DNA of 64,000 nt, taken from contig NZ_PPFD01000002.1 of the NCBI RefSeq assembly GCF_009653635.1, forward strand, positions 434,001 to 498,000, given 5' to 3'. Below, in pieces: positions 32,492 to 42,442 of this stretch. How positions within the stretch are numbered: position 1 is the stretch's first letter; every line of letters begins with the position of its first letter. The notes under the pieces were generated by a model. The model had not been told where the DNA came from. It saw only the letters and a list, made by a program, of their open reading frames with translations, and ran no database searches. Both the position numbers and the translations under genes were made by a program. Origin of the DNA: Endozoicomonas sp. OPT23. GTDB taxonomy: Bacteria; Pseudomonadota; Gammaproteobacteria; Pseudomonadales; Endozoicomonadaceae.

Positions 32492-33373
32492 TTATTTTCT
32501 AATTCCGCTGACCAGAATCCAGTCCTCGGAATGAACAACCGGGTCCAGATCAAACCATTCCGAGTAGGTGCTGACAATACTTTCTGTCTGCTCGGAGAGA
32601 ATGCCGGATAGGGCAATACGGCCTCCGGGTAGAAGGTATTTAGCCAGCAGTGGTGCCAGTTGAACCAGTGGTCCTGCAAGAATATTGGCAACAACAATAT
32701 CAGCTGCTTCTTCAGGTGCCTGGTCCGGCAGAAAAACCTTTAGTTTTTCTGAGGCAATGTTATTGCGTTCGGAATTATCAATGGTTGCTTCCAGAGCTTG
32801 AGGATCGAGATCAACGCCAGTCAGCTGATCTGCACCCAGCAACAGTGCGGCAATAGCCAGAATGCCTGAGCCACAGCCGTAATCGATCACTTTCTTGCCA
32901 TCTATATCCTGAGCTTCCAGCCACTTAAGACATAAGGCTGTGGTTGGGTGTGTGCCTGTGCCAAAGGCAAGGCCCGGGTCAAGCATCAGGTTTACTGCAT
33001 CAGGATCAGGTACTTCTTTCCAGCTGGGGCATACCCACAGTCGGGAGCCGAATTGCATTGGCTCAAAGTGTGTCATCCATTCACGCTCCCAATCCTTGTC
33101 TTCAACGATCTCTACCTTATAAGTAGGGAAAGGTTGTCGTTGATAGGTTTCCTTAAGATAGGCGACTATGTCGTCCATATCAGTGTGAGCATCGTATAAA
33201 CCTACGACAACGGTATGTTGCCAGAGAGGAGTGCTGCCCAGCGCCGGTTCAAACAGAGGCTGATCCTTGCCATCCTGTAGTGTTACTGCGCTGGCACCGG
33301 TTTCAAGAAGCAGGTCTTCCAGCTCTTCGGCATGATCGGAAGATGTATCGAGTTTGATTTGGATCCAGGGCAT
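32492..33373 (-). CDS. prmA: Ribosomal protein L11 methyltransferase
   Basis: PrmA trimethylates L11 using S-adenosylmethionine. The 293 residues start MPWIQIKLDT and show the small N-terminal L11-binding domain, a linker, and the Rossmann methyltransferase domain with LDPGLAFGTGTHPTT, motif I DYGCGSGILAIA, DLDPQALEAT and the catalytic VVANILAGPL. The accBC-prmA linkage is common in gammaproteobacteria. A terminator lies between accC and prmA, so prmA probably has its own promoter within 33374-33484. Confidence 0.96.
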   Translation of the reverse strand: MPWIQIKLDTSSDHAEELEDLLLETGASAVTLQDGKDQPLFEPALGSTPLWQHTVVVGLYDAHTDMDDIVAYLKETYQRQPFPTYKVEIVEDKDWEREWMTHFEPMQFGSRLWVCPSWKEVPDPDAVNLMLDPGLAFGTGTHPTTALCLKWLEAQDIDGKKVIDYGCGSGILAIAALLLGADQLTGVDLDPQALEATIDNSERNNIASEKLKVFLPDQAPEEAADIVVANILAGPLVQLAPLLAKYLLPGGRIALSGILSEQTESIVSTYSEWFDLDPVVHSEDWILVSGIRK

Positions 33374-33484
33374 GATAACTGACTTTAAGAAAGTGGTTTG
33401 TAGAGCAGAAGGCTCTGCGGAATGGGCTTATTCTAGCTGATATTTGGTTTTGCCAACAGCGGGTGCTTTCAGTCATGCATAAAT

Positions 33485-33520
33485 GAAAAAAGCGGCTCAG
33501 GAATTATGAGCCGCTTTTGG
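33485..33520 (-). terminator. Intrinsic terminator of accBC
   Basis: On the minus strand AAAAGCGGCTCA pairs with TGAGCCGCTTTT and is followed by a run of T. A second small repeat, CAACTAATT/AATTAGTTG, lies at 33523-33547, between it and the accC stop. Confidence 0.82.
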
Positions 33521-33566
33521 TGCAACTAATTAAAAAAGAATTAGTTGAGGAAGAATTGACTGAAAG

Positions 33567-34910
33567 TCAGGATTCTTCCAGTTTCTTCTCAAGGTAGTGA
33601 ATGTTAACGCCACCTTCCTTGAAGTAAGGATCCTTGACCAGCTCCTGATGCAGAGGAATATTAGTGCGAATACCGTCAACAACGGCTTCGTCCAGAGCAT
33701 TCTTCATGCGGATCAGAGCTGTTTCACGATCCGGGCCATAGGCGATGATCTTGGCGATCAGGGAATCGTAGAACGGAGGGATGCTGTAACCGCTGTAGAG
33801 ATGTGAATCTACCCGAATACCGTTGCCGCCTGGTGCGTGGAACTGGTTAACCAGTCCTGGAGATGGCATAAAGGTCTTTGGGTCTTCAGCATTGATACGG
33901 CATTCAAAGGCATGGCCTTCCAGCTTTACATCATCCTGAGTAATACTCAGTGGCAGGCCACTGGCAATACGCAGTTGTTCCTTAACGATGTCGACACCAG
34001 AGATCATCTCGGTTACCGGATGTTCAACCTGAACACGGGTGTTCATCTCGATAAAGTAGAAACCACCATCTTCGTACAGGAACTCAAAAGTACCGGCACC
34101 ACTGTAACCGATTTCGATACAGGCTTTGGTGCAGGCTGCAGCAACGGTAGCGCGGGCATCTTCATCAATGCCTGGAGCTGGAGCTTCTTCGATCACCTTC
34201 TGGTGACGACGCTGCAGGGAGCAGTCGCGATCACCCAGGTGAATAGCGCCACCCTGACCATCAGAAAGTACCTGGAATTCAACGTGACGCGGATTCTCGA
34301 GGAATTTTTCCAGATAAACCGTATCGTTATTGAAAGCAGCCTTGGATTCAGCTTTGGTCAGACCCACAGAGCTGATCAGCGCTGATTCGCGATGTACGAC
34401 ACGCATACCACGACCACCGCCACCACCGGCAGCTTTGATAATAACCGGGTAACCAATACGACGGGCGATAGATAAAGTGCGCTCCTCGTCGTCGGTTATG
34501 GGGCCGTCAGAACCAGGTACGGTTGGTACGCCTGCTTCTTTCATGGCGGCAATAGCAGATACCTTGTCGCCCATCAGGCGAATCACATCAGGCGATGGAC
34601 CGATAAAGGTAAAACCACTTTTCTCTACCTGTTCAGCAAAGTCAGCGTTCTCGGAGAGAAAACCATAACCCGGGTGAATAGCTGTAGCGTCAGTCACTTC
34701 AGCAGCAGCAATCAGGGCAGGAATGTTCAGGTAGCTTTCAACAGGGCTGTTCGGGCCAATACAAACAGATTCGTCGGCCAGACGCACATGCATCAGGCTT
34801 TCATCCGCTTTCGAGTGAACAGCAACGGTTTTGATGCCGAGCTCTTTACAGGCTCTCAACACCCGCAGGGCAATTTCACCCCGGTTGGCGATGACAACTT
34901 TATCCAGCAT
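33567..34910 (-). CDS. accC: Acetyl-CoA carboxylase biotin carboxylase subunit
   Basis: AccC carboxylates the biotin of AccB with bicarbonate and ATP, the first half of malonyl-CoA formation. I take the ATG at 34910 ([20 protein letters not shown], 447 residues), which matches the usual start; the frame extends 21 codons upstream without support. Seen: [11 protein letters not shown], the glycine loop [26 protein letters not shown], the [11 protein letters not shown] region, the metal ligands in [14 protein letters not shown], and RINAEDP. It lies 10 bases downstream of accB and is co-transcribed with it. Confidence 0.97.
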   Translation of the reverse strand: MLDKVVIANRGEIALRVLRACKELGIKTVAVHSKADESLMHVRLADESVCIGPNSPVESYLNIPALIAAAEVTDATAIHPGYGFLSENADFAEQVEKSGFTFIGPSPDVIRLMGDKVSAIAAMKEAGVPTVPGSDGPITDDEERTLSIARRIGYPVIIKAAGGGGGRGMRVVHRESALISSVGLTKAESKAAFNNDTVYLEKFLENPRHVEFQVLSDGQGGAIHLGDRDCSLQRRHQKVIEEAPAPGIDEDARATVAAACTKACIEIGYSGAGTFEFLYEDGGFYFIEMNTRVQVEHPVTEMISGVDIVKEQLRIASGLPLSITQDDVKLEGHAFECRINAEDPKTFMPSPGLVNQFHAPGGNGIRVDSHLYSGYSIPPFYDSLIAKIIAYGPDRETALIRMKNALDEAVVDGIRTNIPLHQELVKDPYFKEGGVNIHYLEKKLEES

Positions 34911-34920
34911 GGTTTTCACC

Positions 34921-35376
34921 TCAGGAAATGGTGAACAGAGGCTGGTCGTATTCAACGGGCGAACCGTTTTCAACCAGAATCGCTTCGACGGTACCAGACT
35001 TGTCAGCCTTAATCTGGTTCATCATCTTCATAGCTTCAACGATGCACAGGACATCGCCTTCTTTTATTTGCTGACCCACTTCAACAAAAGAGGGTGAGCT
35101 TGGGGACGGAGAACCGTAGAAGGTGCCAACCATAGGTGATTTAACCTGGTGGCCGGTCACTGCTGCTTCTTGTGCAGCAGCAGGAACCGCAGATTCAGCC
35201 GCAGCAACAGCTGGAGCCGGAGCGGTAGCAGGAAGATACTGAGGTACAGCTGCTACAGGCGCATTGTTGGAGTAGCGACTGATACGGACTGATTCTTCGC
35301 CCTCATGGATTTCCAGCTCGTCGATTCCGGATTCTTCCAGCAGCTCAATGAGCTTTTTTACTTTTCTGATGTCCAT
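34921..35376 (-). CDS. accB: Biotin carboxyl carrier protein of acetyl-CoA carboxylase
   Basis: The 151-residue protein begins [20 protein letters not shown] at the ATG at 35376. An alanine/proline-rich mobile linker (about 45-75) joins it to the C-terminal biotinyl domain with EAMKMMNQI, whose lysine before MMN carries biotin, and the preceding [14 protein letters not shown] thumb region. A possible upstream start would add four residues (MRLT) and is not needed. The 216-base leader to aroQ may hold the autoregulatory promoter known for accBC; no site can be named. Confidence 0.97.
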   Translation of the reverse strand: MDIRKVKKLIELLEESGIDELEIHEGEESVRISRYSNNAPVAAVPQYLPATAPAPAVAAAESAVPAAAQEAAVTGHQVKSPMVGTFYGSPSPSSPSFVEVGQQIKEGDVLCIVEAMKMMNQIKADKSGTVEAILVENGSPVEYDQPLFTIS

Positions 35377-35604
35377 GGTCAATCTCAAATGCTGTGGACA
35401 GGTCGAACCTGTCTATTGGTTAATTTGGTTTCGCAGAGAAGCGTTCCCTGAAATCGGTTTGCTTCAGGTTCAGTCTTTCTCATAATCAGAGGCTTCACAG
35501 TTTTTCGATAGATTCGAAGGTGTTTCAGCCAATTCAAATACATCGAAAAAATCTGAAGTCAGGGTAAGCAATTGTTAGTTGCTCGCCCATTTGAATATTT
35601 GCGC

Positions 35605-36051
35605 TTATGGCTTCTGCTTGAGCCGATTGAGAGCAAAATTTAATGCTGCTTCGTAGCCCTGAGGGCCCAGTCCAGCAATAACACCTTCAGCTACATCGCT
35701 GAAATAAGAGTGATGTCTGAAGGGTTCCCTGCGATGAACATTGGACAGGTGAACCTCAACAAAGGGAATGGCAACTCCCAGCAAGGCATCCCGAAGGGCT
35801 ACGCTGGTGTGAGTAAAAGCAGCTGGGTTGATGATAATAAAATCAACAGCTTCTTCACCGGCCCTGTGAATGCGATCAATCAGCTCATGTTCTGCATTGC
35901 TCTGGAAGCAGCTCAGGCTGGCTCCGACATCACTGGCACGATCTTCCAATAATTGGTTGATCTGACTAAGAGTGGTAGCACCATAAACTCCAGGTTCCCG
36001 CTTGCCCAGCAGGTTGAGATTAGGGCCGTTCAGAACAAGAATAGTTGCCAT
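35605..36051 (-). CDS. aroQ: Type II 3-dehydroquinate dehydratase
   Basis: AroQ dehydrates 3-dehydroquinate to 3-dehydroshikimate, the step after AroB. The start at 36051 gives [20 protein letters not shown] (148 residues), the family N terminus; a longer frame to 36078 is not supported. Seen: the flexible loop arginine region GKREPGVYG with the catalytic tyrosine, [20 protein letters not shown], and [17 protein letters not shown] with the catalytic histidine. The aroQ-accBC neighbourhood is conserved. Confidence 0.96.
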   Translation of the reverse strand: MATILVLNGPNLNLLGKREPGVYGATTLSQINQLLEDRASDVGASLSCFQSNAEHELIDRIHRAGEEAVDFIIINPAAFTHTSVALRDALLGVAIPFVEVHLSNVHRREPFRHHSYFSDVAEGVIAGLGPQGYEAALNFALNRLKQKP

Positions 36052-36256
36052 TAGTATCCTCTCATTATCGCCAAGCATTGTGCCGGAATGGCTGAAAGCC
36101 GTCTAGTTCGCGACTGTTACTGAACGTTAACGCCAGTTACCAAGCATTTCAATGCCAGTTTTCAGATAAGAATGGCAAAGAATCAGTAAAGCGTCGAGAA
36201 CGATGCTGATGCAGGCAGTAAGGGGGATTTTAGTGAACAGAACTCGTCAGATACGT

Positions 36257-38077
36257 TCATTTACGATCAGGAGGGATGTTGGATAACTTTGTTGCCAGTT
36301 GCTCAGCGGTAATTTCCCCCAGAGTTCTCAGAGGCGTTATTTCATTCCCCTGCTTGTTGAAGAAAACCAAGGAAGGAGGTCCAAACAAATTGTACTGGCT
36401 CAGCCATTGCTGCTGCTCTTTGGTGTTCCCGGTAATATCGAATTTAATCAGCTTCCAGCCTCTCAGTTGAGTCTGAACTTCTGTTGCAGGAAAAACCTGC
36501 TTTTCCATAACTTTGCAGGAAACACACCAGTCGGCGTAAACATCAATCATAGCGGGTAGCTGTTTCGCTGCTGCCTGAGCCAGTAGAGCGTTCAAGTCTT
36601 TAAGATTGGAAACTGTTTCAAATAATGCGTTCTGGCTTTGTTCAGAACGTATAGTTGTCTCTTTTGAAAGAAGAGGTTGTAGCGGATCACTGTTGCCTTT
36701 AATGCTGCCGATGACCAGAGTGCCGCCATAAATCAGTAATAAAATACCCAATGTTTGACGGATAATGGCTCGATCAGAAGACCTGGAAGAGTCCAAAGCT
36801 CCCAGCATCAGCGACATGGCAATCGCCAGTGTTCCCCACAACAGAAGGCTGATTTGGCCAGGAATAACCCGTTCGAGCAGCCAGATAGCAATACCCAGCA
36901 GTAGTAAACCAAAGAACTGTTTGACCTTGTCCATCCAGAGCCCGGCTTTTGGTAAAAACTGTCGACCGCCTAAACCAATCAGTAGTAAAGGCAGCCCCAT
37001 TCCCAGACCAAGAACCAACAGGCTGAGCCCACCAAGAAATGCATCTCCGGTGGTGCTGATATAAACCAGTGCTCCAGCCAGAGGAGCAGAAACACAGGGG
37101 GAAACGACAAGAGCCGAAAGGGCTCCCATCAATAGCGCGCCACCAAAACCACTTTTTTGTTGCTGGGAACCAAGATTGTCTCTGAATTTTTCAGGCAGCT
37201 GCAGTTCATAGAGACCGAACATACTTAACGCCAACAGTACAAACAGCCCCGCAAAAGGAATCAGTACCCAGGGTGACTGGAGTTTGGCTTGCAGGTTAAG
37301 GCTGGCACCAAACAGTCCCATAAGAGTGCCAGCCAGCGCAAAGGTTACGGACATTCCGACTATATACGCCAGTGTTAAACCCATGATTCGGCTTTTGGAT
37401 GCAGAGTCAGAGTTCCCGATAAGAATGCTGGATAAAATGGGAATCATCGGAAGCACGCAAGGAGTAAAGGTCAGACCGACACCTGCCAGAAAGAACAGTA
37501 ATAAGGTTAGAGTTAGACCACGTTCCTGAAGTGTTTGTGAAAGACTGTTTTCACTTACTGTATTGGACTGGCTACTGTCCGTTGATGTCGCTGACGAAGC
37601 TGGATCATTGGCTAAGACTAACCTGATGGTTTCTGGCGGGTAGCAGAGTCCAGCTTCTGCACAGCCCTGAAATCGAACATTAAGTTCCAGAGTGCTTTCA
37701 GAGCTTTTAACAGGAATTTTGATGGTTACATCGTCTGGAAAAACAGTCAGAACCTTTTCAAAGTTCTCATCATACTTTTCTTTTCCCTTAGGGAATTCAG
37801 GGCTACCGAGAGAGGTTTTGTTGTTATCAGGGTTAAAAGAGAAACGTTCTTTATAGAGATAGTGCTCAGGAGTGACATGAAAATGAAGGTAAAGGAAGCC
37901 ATCCCTGATTTCGCCATCCAACTGGAAAGCCTCTTCAACTGAGAGAAACTCATAAGGCTGACGTGTATCCTGAAAAAGGTTATCCAGATTGGCCTGAGCA
38001 ATAACAGGCAGCAATGAAGAAAAGGCCCAAAAGAGGAAGAGCATGCAGGCTTTTGAAAAGCGGGTATGAAGAACCAT
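36257..38077 (-). CDS. dsbD: Thiol:disulfide interchange protein DsbD
   Basis: DsbD carries electrons from cytoplasmic thioredoxin across the inner membrane to periplasmic thiol proteins. The 606 residues show a signal peptide ending at VIAQA, an N-terminal immunoglobulin-like domain with the redox pair in GCAEAGLCYPP, an eight-helix membrane domain with the cysteines in FTPCVLPM and VSPCVSAPLAG, and a C-terminal thioredoxin-like domain with YADWCVSCKVMEK. The dsbD-aroQ-accBC order matches Pseudomonas. Every redox cysteine pair is present. Confidence 0.96.
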   Translation of the reverse strand: MVLHTRFSKACMLFLFWAFSSLLPVIAQANLDNLFQDTRQPYEFLSVEEAFQLDGEIRDGFLYLHFHVTPEHYLYKERFSFNPDNNKTSLGSPEFPKGKEKYDENFEKVLTVFPDDVTIKIPVKSSESTLELNVRFQGCAEAGLCYPPETIRLVLANDPASSATSTDSSQSNTVSENSLSQTLQERGLTLTLLLFFLAGVGLTFTPCVLPMIPILSSILIGNSDSASKSRIMGLTLAYIVGMSVTFALAGTLMGLFGASLNLQAKLQSPWVLIPFAGLFVLLALSMFGLYELQLPEKFRDNLGSQQQKSGFGGALLMGALSALVVSPCVSAPLAGALVYISTTGDAFLGGLSLLVLGLGMGLPLLLIGLGGRQFLPKAGLWMDKVKQFFGLLLLGIAIWLLERVIPGQISLLLWGTLAIAMSLMLGALDSSRSSDRAIIRQTLGILLLIYGGTLVIGSIKGNSDPLQPLLSKETTIRSEQSQNALFETVSNLKDLNALLAQAAAKQLPAMIDVYADWCVSCKVMEKQVFPATEVQTQLRGWKLIKFDITGNTKEQQQWLSQYNLFGPPSLVFFNKQGNEITPLRTLGEITAEQLATKLSNIPPDRK

Positions 38078-38148
38078 ATTTGAAAACAGGTTAATTATTT
38101 TGGTTCTTTAATTGTGTCGCTAAACGCAGGAGTTGCAAGCAGAAAACG

Positions 38149-38173
38149 AAGAAAGGGCTAAAAGCCCTTTCTT
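38149..38173 (-). terminator. Intrinsic terminator of ppa
   Basis: AAGAAAGGGCT (38149-38159) pairs with AGCCCTTTCTT (38163-38173) around AAA, 18 bases after the ppa stop; on the minus strand T-rich sequence follows. Confidence 0.75.
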
Positions 38174-38190
38174 TTCAAACAATCGTTTGA

Positions 38191-38718
38191 TCAGCCTTTG
38201 TAGTTGGCTACAGACTGCTTGATGACTTCAAAAGCAGCTTCTTTGCCTTTCCAGCCATCGATCTTAACCCATTTGCCAGGTTCCAGATCTTTGTAGTTTT
38301 CAAAGAAGTGCTCAATCTGCTGGATCAGCAGAGGAGGCAGGTCAGTGTAAGTCTGAATGTCTTTATAGATAGGCGTCAGCTTGTCGTGAGGAACAGCGAT
38401 CAGCTTCTCGTCCTGGCCACTTTCGTCAGACATGTTCAGCATGCCAACCGGACGGCAGCGAATAACAGAACCTGGAACAACCGGGTAAGGAGTAACAACC
38501 AGAACGTCCAGTGGGTCGCCATCGTCAGCCAGAGTCTGAGGAATGTAACCGTAGTTGGCTGGGTAGAACATAGGGGTAGACATGAAACGGTCTACCAGCA
38601 GGCAATCCATATCCTTATCAATTTCATATTTGATAGGAGAGGCATTAGCCGGAATTTCAATGGCAACATAAATATCTTCTGGCAGTTCCTTGCCAGCAGG
38701 AATATTTGCAAAACTCAT
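38191..38718 (-). CDS. ppa: Inorganic pyrophosphatase (family I)
   Basis: Ppa hydrolyses pyrophosphate and pulls biosynthetic reactions forward. The 175 residues match the Escherichia enzyme in length. Seen: [40 protein letters not shown] with the metal-binding aspartates, the [10 protein letters not shown] strand, DEKLIAVP, and [16 protein letters not shown]. It stands alone between dsbD and the TRIC gene, with its own terminator. Confidence 0.97.
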   Translation of the reverse strand: MSFANIPAGKELPEDIYVAIEIPANASPIKYEIDKDMDCLLVDRFMSTPMFYPANYGYIPQTLADDGDPLDVLVVTPYPVVPGSVIRCRPVGMLNMSDESGQDEKLIAVPHDKLTPIYKDIQTYTDLPPLLIQQIEHFFENYKDLEPGKWVKIDGWKGKEAAFEVIKQSVANYKG

Positions 38719-38898
38719 GTATACACCTGTGCTTTATTTCAACGAACTGTTTTAACAAACAATGGTTGGGTGAGTGGAAAACCGAGCATTATAAAGGCCT
38801 TGTTCGTAATTGTCTTTGCCTGTTCGACTATTGGCTAAGCGAATATAGGTAGTTCCGACCTGTTTGGCGGTCAGATGGCAGAAAGAGGTGCTGGAACC

Positions 38899-39510
38899 CT
38901 AGTTTTTGTTGTCAAAGTTGTAGGTTGGCAGGTTCAGTTTCATCGTGATAGCCAGCATTCTGATAACAAAACCTGTGATCAGGGTGATCAGGATGCAGGC
39001 TTGCATAGACAGTGAAGTCATACAAAGACCAAAAAACAGCCAGGCAGACAGGAATGAAATACTGCCATAGAGTTCTTTTCTGAACACCAGTGGCACCTGG
39101 TTGCACAGAATGTCGCGTAACACTCCACCAAAAGCTCCAGTGAATACCGCCATTATACTGGCAATCAGATAACCATGACCCAGCTCCAGGGTTTTTTGTG
39201 CGCCAATAATACTGAAAGTGATCAGGCCAATAGCATCCAGAACAAGAAACGCTTCGGTCAGGTATCGAACCAGAGGGCGAATCAAGATAGTGACAATAAT
39301 GGCGAAAGTCGTGATTAGCAGGTATTCAGGATGGCCGACCCAGACCAGTGGATGATTATCCAGCGCCAGGTCTCTGATGGTTCCACCACCAAACGCCGTT
39401 ACGGTTCCAATGATCAGAATCCCGAACGGGTCCATCTGCTTCTTACCTGCAGCAATAGCTCCAGACATGGCTTCTACGATGATGGCAATAAGATAGAGCG
39501 TTTCCAGCAA
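38899..39510 (-). CDS. TRIC/UPF0126 family membrane protein (YadS/YicG-like)
   Basis: The 203-residue protein has two tandem copies of a three-helix unit, each carrying a glycine-rich signature: GTVTAFGGGTIRDL near residue 37 and AVFTGAFGGVLRDIL near residue 120. This is the bacterial relative of trimeric intracellular cation channels. Seven hydrophobic segments can be counted. It is divergent from the T3SS operon, with 131 bases between them, and is not expected to work with it. Confidence 0.88.
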   Translation of the reverse strand: MLETLYLIAIIVEAMSGAIAAGKKQMDPFGILIIGTVTAFGGGTIRDLALDNHPLVWVGHPEYLLITTFAIIVTILIRPLVRYLTEAFLVLDAIGLITFSIIGAQKTLELGHGYLIASIMAVFTGAFGGVLRDILCNQVPLVFRKELYGSISFLSAWLFFGLCMTSLSMQACILITLITGFVIRMLAITMKLNLPTYNFDNKN

Positions 39511-39641
39511 GAGAGGCTCCTGAAAGAATTCTGTGACTGGATTGACAGCAGTTCACCCAGATTATTTATTCATAATGACAGTATAAGAAAGGATTAATCT
39601 AGACTTTAAAAAATACTTGAGTTTTCACAGGAAAGGAAACC

Positions 39642-41468
39642 ATGGCAGGAGGTTCTACAGGAGGGGTTGGTCCAGGTGGATCGGTACCTTCGTCGCCAGT
39701 CACATCCAATAACCCTCCTAGCCCTCCTGCAAAGGGTGAGTATGGAGGATATGGAGTTTCTCCAACTACCGGTGAGAGAGTTACGCCGAAGCCTTCCCAG
39801 GGAGACAAAGGGACTGCAGGTAAAAGTATTCATGATAGAGCACTGCTAAAGCTTCCTGATTCCAAAGAGGAGGCAATATCAGGAGGTCATGAGCCGACTG
39901 ATGAGGAAATCGATCAGCTTCTTCATAAAATTCAGGATAAACAGAGACAAGAAGGGCATGTCGATACTCCTGCCAGAAAAAGCGGGAAGCCAGCACCTTC
40001 AAAAGCATCGCCTTTTACCGGGGACAAGCCAACTCCCAACCCCGTACCCTCTTCGGTTCACCCAACACCTCCGTCATCGAGACCTAACCCGGAAGAAGTA
40101 GACCCGGCTACGGGACAACCTCTCGCAAAACCTGCTGTAACTGTGAGCGGAGCTCCAGGTCCGTCAGAATTGGCGAAGAAAGAACTGGATGAAGGCTCTG
40201 TGCCAGCAATACCGGAAAAGAAAAGCTTCCTGCAGAAACATGGTAAAGAGCTGGCTGTCACACTTACGGGAGGAGGCGTTGTTCTTGGGGGCGCAGTACT
40301 CGGGGTTTTCTTTCCTCCCGCAGGGCTCCTCATTTATTCCTGCGGCATCATGATGCTCAGTATGGGGCTGTCAAAAATGCTGTTTGCTTTGGAGGATATG
40401 CCGGACAACCTGCCAAAATCCAAGCCTGATGACCCTAAGCCAGCGCCTGATAAAAAAGAAGAGCCAAGTCAGCAGTCAGATGCAGACAAGGGCAAGTTTG
40501 CGGCGGTTAAGAAAAATGTACTGGATGCCCTTAAAGGTGCCGGTGTTGAACCGCCGATAGATGATGATGGCAACATTGATAGAGAGAAGCTTAAAGCCCT
40601 TCAGGATAAGGAAAAGGCTCGTCAGAAACAGCTTCGAGAGACCATTCTAGGAGAGCCTGGTGGTGCCAAAGCTCTTGCGCAGATTGAGAAGCACGCTGAA
40701 GAAGGAAGTTCACCCAGTGAAATAATTAAACAGCACGTTGCAGCAGCCTGTGCTGGAGACGAAAGTGTTGACCGTGAAAAATTAATGGCGGCTCTAAATC
40801 CGATATTAAAAGTAGCTGAAAATGAAGCTATCCTTGCTGGCCCTATGTCAGATCAAGAGCGAGAGGCAAAGGTCAGAGCTGCGCTGGCAGAATTTGAGAG
40901 AAAATTGCCAACCATGGATCAGAAAATTCTCGAAAAAATGCACGACTCAACAACCGCTGCATTGGGGATTCCTTGTGCCGCGAGTACCAAACTACTGCTC
41001 ACAACCATTGCCGATATGCTGAGCAAGGAAATAAAGAATAGAGCTGGAAGTTCTGTGGTAGTTCCTCCTCCACCTTCTGGAAGCTCTGGTGGTACCAGTG
41101 AAGTACCTAAACCAAAAATTGCTACAGGAGTCCGTCCTACGATCAGTGACACCCTCGGTGGTGCCGGATTGAGCGATAAACTAAAGGACAGCAAAGTACT
41201 GTTGAGGGTGTTTAATCTGGAACTGAATAAGGCATTTTCAGAAGTTGCCAGTGCGAATAGGCTCGTCCCTGAGGATAAAGAGAAGCTAATTGAACTGGCG
41301 AAGAGTGTTGAAGATGTCCATAGGAAAAAAGCGGGAGCGTCTGCGCTTAATAAAGATATTAGGTTTACGGAGCAGCAGTTTTTAAACGAATTACGAGAAA
41401 TAGCAGGTGATCGACTCAAACCATTAATAGATGCAGTCGAACTCCAAAGGAGGGGTTTGATCAGGTAA
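39642..41468 (+). CDS. Unknown Pro-rich protein at the head of the T3SS operon
   Basis: This 608-residue protein matches no family I recognise. Residues 1-195 are disordered and rich in Pro, Gly and Ser, typical of a type III secretion signal region. A hydrophobic stretch of about 45 residues (203-250, with a GGGVVLGGAVLGVFFPPAG turn) could form a membrane hairpin. The rest is helical (about 285-440 and 500-605), split by a Pro-rich linker with VVPPPPSG. AGGAAAGG-like Shine-Dalgarno sequence precedes the ATG. It sits 69 bases before the tip-protein gene; a weak 6-bp hairpin (about 41478-41498) lies between. By position and build it may be a translocator-like or effector protein; that is inference. 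Confidence 0.7.
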   Translation: MAGGSTGGVGPGGSVPSSPVTSNNPPSPPAKGEYGGYGVSPTTGERVTPKPSQGDKGTAGKSIHDRALLKLPDSKEEAISGGHEPTDEEIDQLLHKIQDKQRQEGHVDTPARKSGKPAPSKASPFTGDKPTPNPVPSSVHPTPPSSRPNPEEVDPATGQPLAKPAVTVSGAPGPSELAKKELDEGSVPAIPEKKSFLQKHGKELAVTLTGGGVVLGGAVLGVFFPPAGLLIYSCGIMMLSMGLSKMLFALEDMPDNLPKSKPDDPKPAPDKKEEPSQQSDADKGKFAAVKKNVLDALKGAGVEPPIDDDGNIDREKLKALQDKEKARQKQLRETILGEPGGAKALAQIEKHAEEGSSPSEIIKQHVAAACAGDESVDREKLMAALNPILKVAENEAILAGPMSDQEREAKVRAALAEFERKLPTMDQKILEKMHDSTTAALGIPCAASTKLLLTTIADMLSKEIKNRAGSSVVVPPPPSGSSGGTSEVPKPKIATGVRPTISDTLGGAGLSDKLKDSKVLLRVFNLELNKAFSEVASANRLVPEDKEKLIELAKSVEDVHRKKAGASALNKDIRFTEQQFLNELREIAGDRLKPLIDAVELQRRGLIR

Positions 41469-41537
41469 TCAGATGATTAGGCTAGTAGTAAAAGCCTAGT
41501 CAAGAATATTCATTATTATTGCAGGGAGCTTAATTGA

Positions 41538-42425
41538 ATGAGTACACCGGTTGATCCGCAAACCCCACCAACGCTGACCGGTAGTAGAGGTACAGTTCAG
41601 TTAACGGATGCAAGGCGAGAATCTCTGCGTGCCGCAGGATTCAGCGATGCCCAGATAGATGCCTTGTTGTCTCTGGCTAACCCTGATGACCAGGGAAACT
41701 CTTTAACGCCAACACACTTTTCAATGGTGGATAAAACAACGCTGAATAACCTTCAGTTCTCTGGAGCACTCAGTGAAGCGGCCAGGCAGATTGTTTATGT
41801 CCAGACACCGGTTTCCATGCTGAACCAGGTCAGTGACCCCCAGAACTGGCAAGGGGATACTTATATAGGCCCCGGTGCTGCAGCGGTGAACTCCTATCTT
41901 GAAGGTGAGTCTGTTGATTTCTCCAAGCCGTCTCTGGACGCGCTGGTGATGTCAGTACTCTCAGCAAGAGCCGAAATTATTGAGGTTCAGCTACGAGATC
42001 AAATCCAATCGATTCAGGACAAGAACGCTCAGCTTGAGGTTGCCAACAACTGGCTGGCCAGAGCAAAGGAAGCAAAAGCCAATGCTGGTACTTCAGGTAA
42101 CAGCTCGTTTGAAGATAGGTTTCCTCCCGGCTCAGTAGCTCCAGCTGGGCAGTCTTTTAAAGAGTATTGGGACAGTCTGTCAGCTGAATATCAATCTGAA
42201 GACAGGGATGATAGTACATCTGAACTTGATCACAACTCTGCCGACTGGGATGTCAATGTTGAAGGACTAAAGGCAAAAATAGAGGCTCTGACGAGCCAAT
42301 CGCAGTTGGAGACGACTAAGCTTCAACAAACCATTAACAAATACAACCAGTCGTTCGAGATGCTGTCGAACTTCATCAACAAATACTACCAATCACTGAG
42401 TACAGTGATTCAGAATCTGCGCTGA
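41538..42425 (+). CDS. sctA: T3SS needle-tip protein, LcrV/PcrV-like, with an MGF-type module
   Basis: The 295-residue protein lies just before an LcrH-like chaperone and YopB/YopD-like translocators, the place of lcrV. Two long helices, about 133-182 and 240-295, could form the intramolecular coiled coil of tip proteins; the last, with YNQSFEMLSNFINKYYQSL, resembles the PcrV/LcrV C-terminal helix. It is far shorter in the middle than LcrV. Residues 26-60 carry the module shared with both translocators (AGFSDAQIDAL, SLANPDD, NSL). No such module is known to me in tip proteins. An EspA-type filament role is the alternative. Confidence 0.72.
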   Translation: MSTPVDPQTPPTLTGSRGTVQLTDARRESLRAAGFSDAQIDALLSLANPDDQGNSLTPTHFSMVDKTTLNNLQFSGALSEAARQIVYVQTPVSMLNQVSDPQNWQGDTYIGPGAAAVNSYLEGESVDFSKPSLDALVMSVLSARAEIIEVQLRDQIQSIQDKNAQLEVANNWLARAKEAKANAGTSGNSSFEDRFPPGSVAPAGQSFKEYWDSLSAEYQSEDRDDSTSELDHNSADWDVNVEGLKAKIEALTSQSQLETTKLQQTINKYNQSFEMLSNFINKYYQSLSTVIQNLR

Positions 42426-42442
42426 TTCAGGGAGGATGAGCC

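Noticed and set aside
39599-39833. Short Pro/Gly-rich frames antisense to the first T3SS gene
   Set aside because: Composition is the mirror of the Pro/Gly-rich coding strand; no start signals.
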